The notes under the pieces: model-generated
The model's input: only the letters and a program-made list of their open reading frames with translations
Told to the model about the DNA's origin: nothing
Databases searched by the model: none
Origin: Spirochaetes bacterium RIFOXYC1_FULL_54_7
GTDB taxonomy: Bacteria > Spirochaetota > Spirochaetia > Treponematales > UBA12059
Reading direction: 5' to 3'
Length of the DNA stretch: 27,901 bases
NCBI GenBank assembly: GCA_001830645.1
Contig: MIBM01000184.1
Location: 1 to 27,901, forward strand
Program-made: the position numbers and the translations under genes
Shown here: in pieces, positions 22,493 to 27,901 of the stretch
Layout of the letters: each line of letters opens with the position of its first letter
How positions within the stretch are numbered: position 1 is the first letter of the stretch

Positions 22493-23398
22493 ATGCCTAA
22501 AAAAAGCCTGCATGAATTGGCGCAGTCCGTCCGGGAAGGACAATCGGATCAGCGCAAGTGGTATATGGCTGGTGTAGCTGAGGCTGTGTACGAGAGTCCT
22601 GGACATTACGGCTTCAGGAGTGTCGATGAGGTAGGGGAGGCTTTTTCACATTACTGGAACCGGATAGAGTCCTTTCCTGAACATTACTCCGATACTGGTG
22701 CCAATTTCGAGGCCTATCTTACCTCTTCTTTACGTTACATTGCACTTTCGGTCAGACGCGACAGAGCCAAGGAGTTTGACAAACAGGCTGTGTGCTACGA
22801 AGAGCAGTACCGTGACTACGCATCCGGTTACACCAGCTGTTCATGGTCACACTACGACTACGGGGAATCCTGGTGTTCACGTGAGCCTGGCCTGTGTCCC
22901 GGGAAGCGAAAGTTGCTACCGGAAAGCGCAGACGATAGTGGTTCTGCAAAGGCTTTCAGGATTCGTCTTGTCTATCTCTGCCTGAAATGTGCACACCTTC
23001 TGGATGATGCAAAACTAATTGAACTATCAAAACTGGTTGGAGTGGAAACTGTACAATTGATGCGCTGGATCCAGAAGGCTCGCCATGAAATGGCACAGCA
23101 TTCGATCCGTACTTGCTCAAGGCGTCGGGGACGGGATTCTGCCTGGGTACGCATAGGTGTCAACCGGAGACGCTTGTCCAGGGAAGTAGACCCAGAAAGA
23201 AGACAGGTACTTGAAACCAGGATATACAGGGATCAGGGCGTTTACCTCCGTGCCTGCCAGGTTATCCATAACTCCAGACCCTTGCTTTCGAACAAAGAGG
23301 TAGCCGAGATCCTCGGAGTGTCCAAGGGAACCGTTGATAGTGGTGTAGGGCGAATTCTCAGGAAATATTACCCCCTTTATGCCGATGAGGATGGTTGA
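22493..23398 (+). CDS. Divergent sigma-factor-like protein with two helix-turn-helix regions
   Basis: This 301-residue protein is not one I can name. Residues about 42-95 resemble sigma-70 region 2 (VDEVGEAFSHYWNRIESF, then ANFEAYLTSSLRYIALSVRR). Residues about 157-198 look like region 4 (RIRLVYLCLKCAHLLDDAKL, then ELSKLVGVETVQLMRWIQKA). A further helix-turn-helix lies near the C-terminus at 264-291 (LSNKEVAEILGVSKGTVDSGV). Between regions is an insert (96-150) rich in Tyr, Ser, Trp and Cys (C101, C116, C128, C135), and a strongly basic stretch at 208-230. ATG is preceded by GAGG with good spacing. rdgB follows after 21 nt. A DNA-binding or alternative sigma role is inferred from these similarities only. 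Confidence 0.55.
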   Translation: MPKKSLHELAQSVREGQSDQRKWYMAGVAEAVYESPGHYGFRSVDEVGEAFSHYWNRIESFPEHYSDTGANFEAYLTSSLRYIALSVRRDRAKEFDKQAVCYEEQYRDYASGYTSCSWSHYDYGESWCSREPGLCPGKRKLLPESADDSGSAKAFRIRLVYLCLKCAHLLDDAKLIELSKLVGVETVQLMRWIQKARHEMAQHSIRTCSRRRGRDSAWVRIGVNRRRLSREVDPERRQVLETRIYRDQGVYLRACQVIHNSRPLLSNKEVAEILGVSKGTVDSGVGRILRKYYPLYADEDG

Positions 23399-23419
23399 TA
23401 CAATATTGGAGGAGGTATC

Positions 23420-24022
23420 ATGACCATATTCCTGGCTAGCGGCAATACACATAAACTTGAAGAGATCCATGGAGTCTTGCCCGGGGTAAAAGTGCTGACA
23501 CCGGCAGATGCGGGGCTTATTTTTGACTTCGAAGAAACCGGGCATACTTTTCTGGATAACTCCATGGGAAAAGCCATAGCTCTCTGGCGACAGGTAGGAT
23601 TGCCTACGCTTGCGGATGACTCAGGACTCTGTGTTGATAGCCTTGGTGGCAGGCCAGGTGTTTTGTCAGCCCGTTATGGTTCTGAAGAAGGAAGCCCGTT
23701 ACTTGAATCACCAAAGCGGAACTCCCGGTTGCTCGGCGAAATGAGTGGCATGGTAAATCGGTCATGCCGTTTTGTCTGTTGCCTTAGCCTAGTACTTGGA
23801 CCTGACCGTGCTTTTTCCATCCAGGAAACCTGTGAGGGGCTGCTTCTTGAGGTTCCCCGGGGCAGTGGAGGCTTTGGCTATGATCCGGTGGTCTATCTGC
23901 CTGAGCTTGGTAAAAGCGTAGCGGAGTTGACTCCGGCAGAGAAGAACCTGGTGTCGCACCGGGGCAAAGCCCTGCGGCGCCTGAGGGCCATCATTGCCGA
24001 TCTTCTTGAGTCCGGAATCTAG
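23420..24022 (+). CDS. rdgB: XTP/dITP diphosphatase (RdgB/HAM1)
   Basis: The 200-residue protein has all HAM1 family landmarks: the N-terminal FLASGNTHKLEE, ADDSGLCVDSLGGRPGVLSARY (65-86), GGFGYDP (150-156) and KNLVSHRGKAL (175-184). It hydrolyses non-canonical purine triphosphates such as dITP and XTP to monophosphates, which keeps them out of DNA and RNA. GGAGGAGG lies about 5 nt before ATG 23420, and the gap to the sigma-like gene is 21 nt, so both are probably on one transcript. Compared with E. coli RdgB, the insertion after SARY is short but ordinary. The gene is convergent with rpmE across a strong hairpin. Confidence 0.95.
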   Translation: MTIFLASGNTHKLEEIHGVLPGVKVLTPADAGLIFDFEETGHTFLDNSMGKAIALWRQVGLPTLADDSGLCVDSLGGRPGVLSARYGSEEGSPLLESPKRNSRLLGEMSGMVNRSCRFVCCLSLVLGPDRAFSIQETCEGLLLEVPRGSGGFGYDPVVYLPELGKSVAELTPAEKNLVSHRGKALRRLRAIIADLLESGI

Positions 24023-24055
24023 TATGGGCGCGAGTCGAACCATAGCTGGCGTGTA

Positions 24056-24094
24056 ATTAAAAAGACCGTCGTTTCTCTGGAAACGACGGTCTTT
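24056..24094 (-). terminator. Intrinsic terminator after rpmE
   Basis: A perfect 15-bp stem: AAAGACCGTCGTTTC (24061-24075), loop TCTG, GAAACGACGGTCTTT (24080-24094). Read on the minus strand, the stem runs into TTTTTAATTA, so it ends the rho-rpmE transcript. On the plus strand it is followed only by a short CTTTCTG, so it may also act weakly behind rdgB. Confidence 0.85.
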
Positions 24095-24143
24095 CTGTCC
24101 TTGCGGACAGTCTTGATACGGTGTAATCCGCCTGGACGGTTTC

Positions 24144-24344
24144 TTACTTGATACCGTATCTCTTGCGGAAGCGATCTACGCGTCCGGCAGTATCGACCAG
24201 TTTTTGCTTGCCAGTAAAGAATGGGTGACAGGCTGAACAAATTTCAACCTGGAGGTTCTTTACCGTCGAACGGGTCTCAATAACATTGCCGCACGCGCAC
24301 GTGATAGTGGTGAGCTCGTACTTGGGATGTATACCGCTCTTCAT
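24144..24344 (-). CDS. rpmE: 50S ribosomal protein L31, zinc-binding type
   Basis: The 66-residue protein is L31 of the zinc type: [10 protein letters not shown] at the N-terminus, the ligand cysteines C16, C18, C36 and C39 (TCACGN and CSACHPF), and the [20 protein letters not shown] end. It is a surface protein of the large subunit. In many bacteria a cysteine-free paralogue replaces it under zinc starvation; none is visible here. It lies 113 nt after rho on the same strand, a pairing found in many bacteria, and is closed by the terminator. The gap contains short inverted repeats (GCCGGT at 24361-24366 with ACCGGC at 24382-24387), possibly a leader structure. Confidence 0.97.
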   Translation of the reverse strand: MKSGIHPKYELTTITCACGNVIETRSTVKNLQVEICSACHPFFTGKQKLVDTAGRVDRFRKRYGIK

Positions 24345-24457
24345 GTTGCTCTCCTTGCGCGCCGGTCATGCATGCCAGAAAACCGGCTGTATGACGGCGA
24401 TATGACATCCATCCCGCCTGAAGGTAGATGGAGCCTATCATTGTTCTGTTCCAGTTC

Positions 24458-26194
24458 CTAATCGCTTGTAGGCGTATTCATGGACCGCAGGAACGCCTCA
24501 TTATTCTTGGTTTTCATCATCTTGTCAATCAGGAGCTCCATGATCTCCAGGTCGTCCATGGGGTTGATCACCTTCCGGAGAACCCAGATTTTCTGGAGTT
24601 CGTCATTGCTCAGGAGAAGTTCTTCCTTGCGGGTACCGGACTTTTTGATGTTGATGGCCGGGAAGAGGCGCCTGTCGCTCATACGCCTGTCCAGGTTTAT
24701 TTCCATGTTGCCCGTGCCCTTGAACTCTTCGAAGATCACCTCATCCATCCTGGAACCAGTATCCACCAAGGCTGTAGCAATTATCGTGAGGCTGCCGCCA
24801 CGTTCTATATTGCGGGCTGCGCCGAAGAAGCGTTTTGGTTTGTGCAAGGCGTTGGAGTCCACACCACCGGACAGGATCTTGCCGCTGGTGGGTACAGTCT
24901 GATTGTATGCTCTGGCAAGTCTGGTAATGGAGTCAAGAAGTATGACTACATCCCTACCGTGCTCAACCAGACGCTTGGCCTTTTCCAGAACCATCTCTGC
25001 AACCTGGACGTGCCTGGTTGCCTGTTCGTCAAAGGTCGACGATATGACCTCGGCCTTTACTGTCCTCTCCATGTCGGTCACTTCTTCGGGCCGCTCGTCT
25101 ATGAGCAGGACTATGAGGTAGGCATTGGGCTGGTTGTGGGTGATGGCGTTGGCAATCTTCTGCATGAGTATGGTCTTGCCGGTACGGGGCGGGGATACTA
25201 TAAGTGCCCGCTGACCACGGCCGATCGGACAGAACAAGTTGATGATACGGGTGGATATCTCATCCGTAGCTGTCTCAAGGTTGAAGCGCTCCTCAGGATA
25301 GAGTGGAGTGAGGTTTTCAAAGGGTATGCGGTTCTGTGCCACTGCGGGTTCATCGAAGTTGACTTGCTCCACCCGGAGCATTGCAAAGAAGCGCTCGCCT
25401 TCCTTAGGGCTTCTGATCTGGCCGTATACGGTATCACCTGTCTTGAGGTTGAACAGGCGGATCTGGCTGGGACTTATGTAGATGTCATCCGAGCCAGGAA
25501 GGTAGGAGTTCTGGGGAGACCTGAGGAAGCCATAGCCATCGGGTAGGATTTCAAGGGATCCATACGCGTAGATTATACCGCCCCGTTCGGTGTGGGCCTT
25601 GAGGATCTGGAAAATGAGTTCCTGCTTTTTCAGGACCATCATTTCTTCATGATTGAGGCCGGTTCGGACGCCAAGTTCACGAAGTTCCTTGAAACCCATT
25701 GCTGTAAGGTCGTTGATTGAAAGTCGGGATCTTGAATCAGCAGGCTCAGCCCTGGGGGCGTCTTCCTTGACTTTTTCGAAACTTTCCTGTTTTCGCACAA
25801 ACCCGGGTACCACAACCGGACGTGGATCAAAACGGGAATCATCGCCGGTTTGCTTGTTCTCATCCTGTCGACGAGTCATGGATTCATCCTGTCGACGAGT
25901 CATGGATTCATCCTGTCGACGAGTCATGGATTCATCCTGCCGATTATTCACCGGTTCGGATTCCGGTGTCTCATCAGCTTTGGCCTCACCCTTGGGTGTG
26001 GGGCGGCGTACAATTCTCTTGCGGGCAACGGCACGGCCTGGACCACCGTTTTGTTCTAGTTCAGGTAGTTCAGCTGATTCGCCGTCCTGGTTTTCGTCTG
26101 GATTCATGTGTGTTTCTAGCTCCAACTCTCCCTGTGGCACGTCTTCATTTGCGCTGAGGGGGTTGTCTGCCATCTTAGTACGGATGGTTGCCAT
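24458..26194 (-). CDS. rho: Transcription termination factor Rho with extended N-terminus
   Basis: The frame opens at 26206, but GGAG inside those first codons is 6 nt before the in-frame ATG at 26194 (MATIRTK), which I take as the start (578 residues). The first 155 residues or so are a charged, disordered extension with a fourfold RQDE-containing repeat (about 85-113). Then follow the Rho N domain ([16 protein letters not shown]), the cold-shock-like primary RNA-binding domain ([17 protein letters not shown]), and the RecA-like motor with Walker A SPPRTGKT (334-341), [12 protein letters not shown] and [17 protein letters not shown]. Rho is a hexameric RNA translocase that ends transcription. 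It is longer than E. coli Rho (419) because of the extension. A promoter and long leader lie upstream. Confidence 0.96.
   Translation of the reverse strand: MATIRTKMADNPLSANEDVPQGELELETHMNPDENQDGESAELPELEQNGGPGRAVARKRIVRRPTPKGEAKADETPESEPVNNRQDESMTRRQDESMTRRQDESMTRRQDENKQTGDDSRFDPRPVVVPGFVRKQESFEKVKEDAPRAEPADSRSRLSINDLTAMGFKELRELGVRTGLNHEEMMVLKKQELIFQILKAHTERGGIIYAYGSLEILPDGYGFLRSPQNSYLPGSDDIYISPSQIRLFNLKTGDTVYGQIRSPKEGERFFAMLRVEQVNFDEPAVAQNRIPFENLTPLYPEERFNLETATDEISTRIINLFCPIGRGQRALIVSPPRTGKTILMQKIANAITHNQPNAYLIVLLIDERPEEVTDMERTVKAEVISSTFDEQATRHVQVAEMVLEKAKRLVEHGRDVVILLDSITRLARAYNQTVPTSGKILSGGVDSNALHKPKRFFGAARNIERGGSLTIIATALVDTGSRMDEVIFEEFKGTGNMEINLDRRMSDRRLFPAINIKKSGTRKEELLLSNDELQKIWVLRKVINPMDDLEIMELLIDKMMKTKNNEAFLRSMNTPTSD
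25861..25939 (-). repeat. Tandem 24-bp repeat in the rho N-terminal extension
   Basis: Three identical 24-bp units (25861-25884, 25885-25908, 25909-25932) plus 7 nt of a fourth. On the coding strand they give repeated RRQDESMT. The identity of the units at DNA level points to recent expansion, and 24 bp keeps the frame. Confidence 0.93.
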
Positions 26195-26355
26195 CTCGTT
26201 CTCCATTGGTTGATATGGGCAGCCGGCAGGATGGACGCTTCGGTATTATCGATGCGATCCGGCGCCTGGAAATCGACTGAACCTGTAAATACCGGTTCTG
26301 TGTCGTACACTGTTCTTGTTTGTCCGTCACCGGAAGGAGAAGCGATCCCCGGGTC

Positions 26356-26373
26356 AAAAAAGCCGTCCGGGCT
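26356..26373 (-). terminator. Weak intrinsic terminator after pncC
   Basis: On the minus strand AGCC-CGGAC-GGCT is followed by a run of six T. The stem is only 4 bp, and it lies about 20 nt past the pncC stop, so it may separate pncC from rho partially. Confidence 0.35.
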
Positions 26374-26378
26374 GATCC

Positions 26379-26406
26379 ACTATAAAGTGCATTATGCTTG
26401 GCTCAA
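26379..26406 (-). promoter_or_regulatory. Candidate promoter for rho
   Basis: Minus strand: -35 TTGAGC (26406-26401), 16-nt spacer, -10 TATAGT (26384-26379). The start would be near 26372, giving a leader of about 178 nt before the rho ATG. A long rho leader fits autogenous control by Rho-dependent termination, as in E. coli, but no specific site is recognisable. Confidence 0.4.
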
Positions 26407-26922
26407 CGATACTCCCCCATCTGTGGGGTTGTCAAGTTCAAAACTGGCCTTGATGGAAGCCGAAATCAGTTCCAGCCCTTTTTTTGCGGCCGCCAACCTG
26501 ATATCAGTCCGGGTCCCGGCAAAGTGTTCTCTTACGGTTATTACTACACCCTGGCCTGCCAGACCAAACCAGACAGTACCTACCGGTTTTTCGGCAGACC
26601 CCCCATCAGGGCCTGCTATTCCTGTGATGGAGAGGGCGAAATCGGTTCTGAAGCACAGAGCGGCACCACTAGCCATGGCTCTGGCGCATTCCATCGAAAC
26701 AGAGCCATTCTCCTTCAGTATCCTTGGTTCTACACCCAGTATACTTTGTTTGGACTCATTGGCATAAGTGACGGCTCCACCCTTGAACACCACCGATGCC
26801 CCGGGTATGGATGTTATTGCCGCCGAAACCAGGCCGCCGGTACATGATTCAGCGAAGGAAATGGTACTGCAGTGGCTTTCGAGTAGCCTGATCAATTCCT
26901 TTGCCGTATCATCAAGATTCAA
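26392..26922 (-). CDS. pncC: Nicotinamide-nucleotide amidohydrolase (PncC/CinA C-terminal family)
   Basis: The 176-residue protein is a stand-alone CinA C-terminal domain. It has the signature FAESCTGGLVSAAIT (23-37), the VVFKGGAVTYAN segment, SVSMECARAMASGA and the SITGIAGPDGGSAEKPVGTVWFGL core. Members deamidate nicotinamide mononucleotide to the nicotinate form in NAD recycling. The start is TTG at 26922, which overlaps the bactofilin stop (TTGA) and has GAGG 8 nt upstream, so low initiation and translational coupling are likely. The N-terminal MoaB-like domain of full CinA is absent, as in E. coli YgaD/PncC. It stands between bactofilin and rho on the same strand. Confidence 0.93.
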   Translation of the reverse strand: MNLDDTAKELIRLLESHCSTISFAESCTGGLVSAAITSIPGASVVFKGGAVTYANESKQSILGVEPRILKENGSVSMECARAMASGAALCFRTDFALSITGIAGPDGGSAEKPVGTVWFGLAGQGVVITVREHFAGTRTDIRLAAAKKGLELISASIKASFELDNPTDGGVSLSQA

Positions 26923-27317
26923 ACCCTGTCCTCGGTTTTCACTGCAAAAGGATCAAAGGCAGCACTGTTTTTAACCATTTCGCAGCGTCCTTCGAACAGG
27001 ACACCATCGGCTATCCGTAATTTGGCACTGCGAACATTTCCGTGAACCTGGGCTGCTGACCGGAGTTCTACCTTGTCTACAGCTTCAAGATCTCCACGTA
27101 CCGAACCCGCAACAATGATACTGAGGGCTTTTACCTTGCCGGCAGAAACCTGCGCTCCTTCATCAATATACAAGTCGCCCTTGGCCTCTATGTCACCTTC
27201 GAACCGCCCCCTGATCATAAGGCTTGTCTCGAAACGCAGGGTTCCGGAGAGCATGGTACCTGTACCTAACACAGTTGTTATTTCTGCGCCATTTCTGGCG
27301 ATGGACGCTTTGGTCAT
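26919..27317 (-). CDS. Bactofilin (polymer-forming cytoskeletal protein)
   Basis: The 132-residue protein has the bactofilin (DUF583) core at about 14-110: regular short strands with glycine turns, such as VLGTGTMLSGTLRFETSLMIRGRFEGDIEAKGDLYI read as successive 5-6 residue steps, then SIIVAGSVRGDLEAVDKVELR and AAQVHGNVRSAKLRIADGVLFEGRCEM. Bactofilins form right-handed beta-helices that polymerise without nucleotide and position enzymes or shape cells; in Leptospira they affect the helical form. Tails are short on both sides. Start ATG 27317 has AAGG about 8 nt upstream. It overlaps pncC by 4 nt and follows the TPR mini-gene by 16 nt. No M23 peptidase gene, a frequent partner, is visible in the window. 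Confidence 0.92.
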   Translation of the reverse strand: MTKASIARNGAEITTVLGTGTMLSGTLRFETSLMIRGRFEGDIEAKGDLYIDEGAQVSAGKVKALSIIVAGSVRGDLEAVDKVELRSAAQVHGNVRSAKLRIADGVLFEGRCEMVKNSAAFDPFAVKTEDRV

Positions 27318-27333
27318 TTTGCAACCTTGCTTG

Positions 27334-27555
27334 TTATTTGTGTTTCATTACAAAAACGCCGTCCCAGTCCTCATCAGGTGGATCGGCGACGAGATGTTGG
27401 CATCGTTCCAGATACATCTTCGAAGGACCATCGGATGGGTCTACCGCTACGGCCGCGGCAAACTTGTCGGCTGCTTCCTGGAACCGCATCAGCTTGTACA
27501 GCTTCCGGCCTTCAGCAAATAGTTCCAGTACCCGCTTCTTGTCTTCGCTGATCAT
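27334..27555 (-). CDS. TPR mini-protein with a cyclase-like C-terminal tail
   Basis: The 73-residue protein begins MISEDKKRVLELFAEGRKLYKLMRFQEAADKFAAAVAVDP, one full tetratricopeptide-type helix pair (about 7-40), then DGPSKMYLERCQHL and the tail DWDGVFVMKHK. This TPR plus DGPS...RC...DWDGV pattern resembles, from memory, the end of adenylate/guanylate cyclases of spirochaetes, but here no cyclase domain precedes it; the start is well marked by AGGAG 7 nt before ATG 27555. It is 16 nt before the bactofilin gene, so both are probably co-expressed. It may be a detached interaction module. Function unknown. Confidence 0.72.
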   Translation of the reverse strand: MISEDKKRVLELFAEGRKLYKLMRFQEAADKFAAAVAVDPSDGPSKMYLERCQHLVADPPDEDWDGVFVMKHK

Positions 27556-27602
27556 GACGGCTCCTTCCAGCCTGGCCCTTCGGGACCCTCCGGGAAATAC
27601 AG

Positions 27603-27622
27603 CGCCTCGGTTCTTCGAGGCG
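27603..27622 (-). terminator. Hairpin between the partial gene and the TPR mini-gene
   Basis: CGCCTCG (27603-27609), 6-nt loop, CGAGGCG (27616-27622): a perfect 7-bp GC-rich stem just after the stop of the upstream gene. On the minus strand it is followed by CTGTATTT, not a true U-tract, so it is either a weak terminator or a stabilising/attenuating structure. Confidence 0.4.
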
Positions 27623-27627
27623 ACGCG

Positions 27628-27901
27628 TCAATGTGTTCCTGCCCTGGCCTTCCGCCGGATGGCGTTCAGGTCGGTTGCCCGTTTTCGAATGGACTCGGCT
27701 TCCGATTTAAGGGTTGCTATTCGTTGTTCCAGGCCGTCAAGATTGTCAAGCGCTTCCTTGCCCAGTTTTCCTACCGACGCCGGGCTATTGGCGGCGTTCA
27801 GTATGGCTTCAAAGCTTGTACGTGTCCGCTCTATGGCCTGGACAATCTCTTCCAGTACGAGAGTGCCGATGTTGGCATGCTCTTCCCTTATTTCTATCTG
27901 T
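27628..27901 (-). CDS. C-terminal part of an unidentified helical protein (cut by window edge)
   Basis: An open frame enters the window from the right and ends at TGA 27630-27628, giving the last 90 residues. It reads as continuous amphipathic helix: EIREEHANIGTLVLEEIVQA, then LGKEALDNLDGLEQRIATLK and a basic end, RKRATDLNAIRRKARAGTH. Its composition and lack of stops fit coding sequence, and the neighbouring genes run the same way. It is probably a coiled-coil protein. I cannot assign a family from this fragment; the start and most of the gene lie outside. Confidence 0.65.
   Translation of the reverse strand, partial: QIEIREEHANIGTLVLEEIVQAIERTRTSFEAILNAANSPASVGKLGKEALDNLDGLEQRIATLKSEAESIRKRATDLNAIRRKARAGTH

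Noticed and set aside
24361..24432. Short inverted repeats before rpmE as a zinc-responsive riboswitch or operator
   Set aside because: Arms are only 6 bp with long loops and match no known element that I can identify; noted under rpmE only.
24428..25546. 372-codon plus-strand frame inside rho
   Set aside because: It lies antisense to the conserved Rho motor domain, has no ribosome site, and reads as the complement of Rho codons.
25861..25939. Tandem 24-bp repeats as a CRISPR array
   Set aside because: Units are contiguous without spacers and lie in frame within rho.
26210..26767. 185-codon plus-strand frame over the rho leader and pncC
   Set aside because: Most of it is antisense to the conserved CinA C-terminal core; no ribosome site.

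Overview
The window looks like a chromosomal segment of a motile spirochaete (phylum Spirochaetota, Spirochaetales/Treponematales-like). The reasons are the run flhA-flhF-flhG-hypothetical-fliA followed by a FapA-type protein with a Jag-like N-terminal domain, a spirochaete-like glucose-6-phosphate isomerase and MurG, a PilZ-type protein, and a small TPR protein whose tail resembles the C-termini I associate with spirochaete cyclases. Base composition appears moderate (roughly half G+C by eye). I see no rRNA, tRNA, CRISPR array, insertion sequence or prophage. The genus cannot be fixed from the sequence alone.

Layout. (1) 1-9500, plus strand: the end of a flagellar operon: flhA (C-terminal part only), flhF, flhG, a two-helix membrane protein, fliA (sigma-28), fapA, a small acidic protein, a SwrB/DUF6115-like membrane-anchored protein, then an Hsp70-family ATPase and a J-domain/HEAT-repeat protein. 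Genes are tightly packed or overlap, so the chaperone pair reads as part of the flagellar transcript. (2) 9528-16519, minus strand: pgi-murG-cvpA-holB-histidine kinase-NtrC-type regulator, joined almost throughout by 4-nt ATGA overlaps. A sigma-70-type promoter lies before pgi, with an inverted repeat over the predicted start of transcription. (3) 16758-18238, plus strand: a PilZ-type protein with its two ligand motifs far apart in sequence, and a small single-helix protein. The latter overlaps, tail to tail, the end of recQ. (4) 18121-20465, minus strand: nth-recQ, two DNA repair genes. (5) 20630-24022, plus strand: a small secreted protein, a DHH/DHHA1 phosphoesterase (NrnA-like), an AT-rich 279-nt gap with a sigma-54-like element, a divergent sigma-factor-like protein, and rdgB. 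(6) 24061-27901, minus strand: an incomplete coiled protein, a TPR mini-protein, a bactofilin, pncC/CinA-C, rho with a repeat-bearing N-terminal extension, and rpmE, closed by a strong intrinsic terminator.

How the parts fit. FlhF/FlhG place and count flagella, sigma-28 drives late flagellar genes, and FapA plus the two small proteins next to it are probably accessory assembly or positioning factors. The Hsp70/J-HEAT pair at the end of the same transcript is the best candidate for an undescribed specialised system: a chaperone dedicated to flagella or the cell envelope. Other candidates are the PilZ protein with separated motifs, the sigma-like gene behind a possible sigma-54 promoter, and the soluble NtrB/NtrC-like pair at the end of a cell-wall/metabolism/replication operon.
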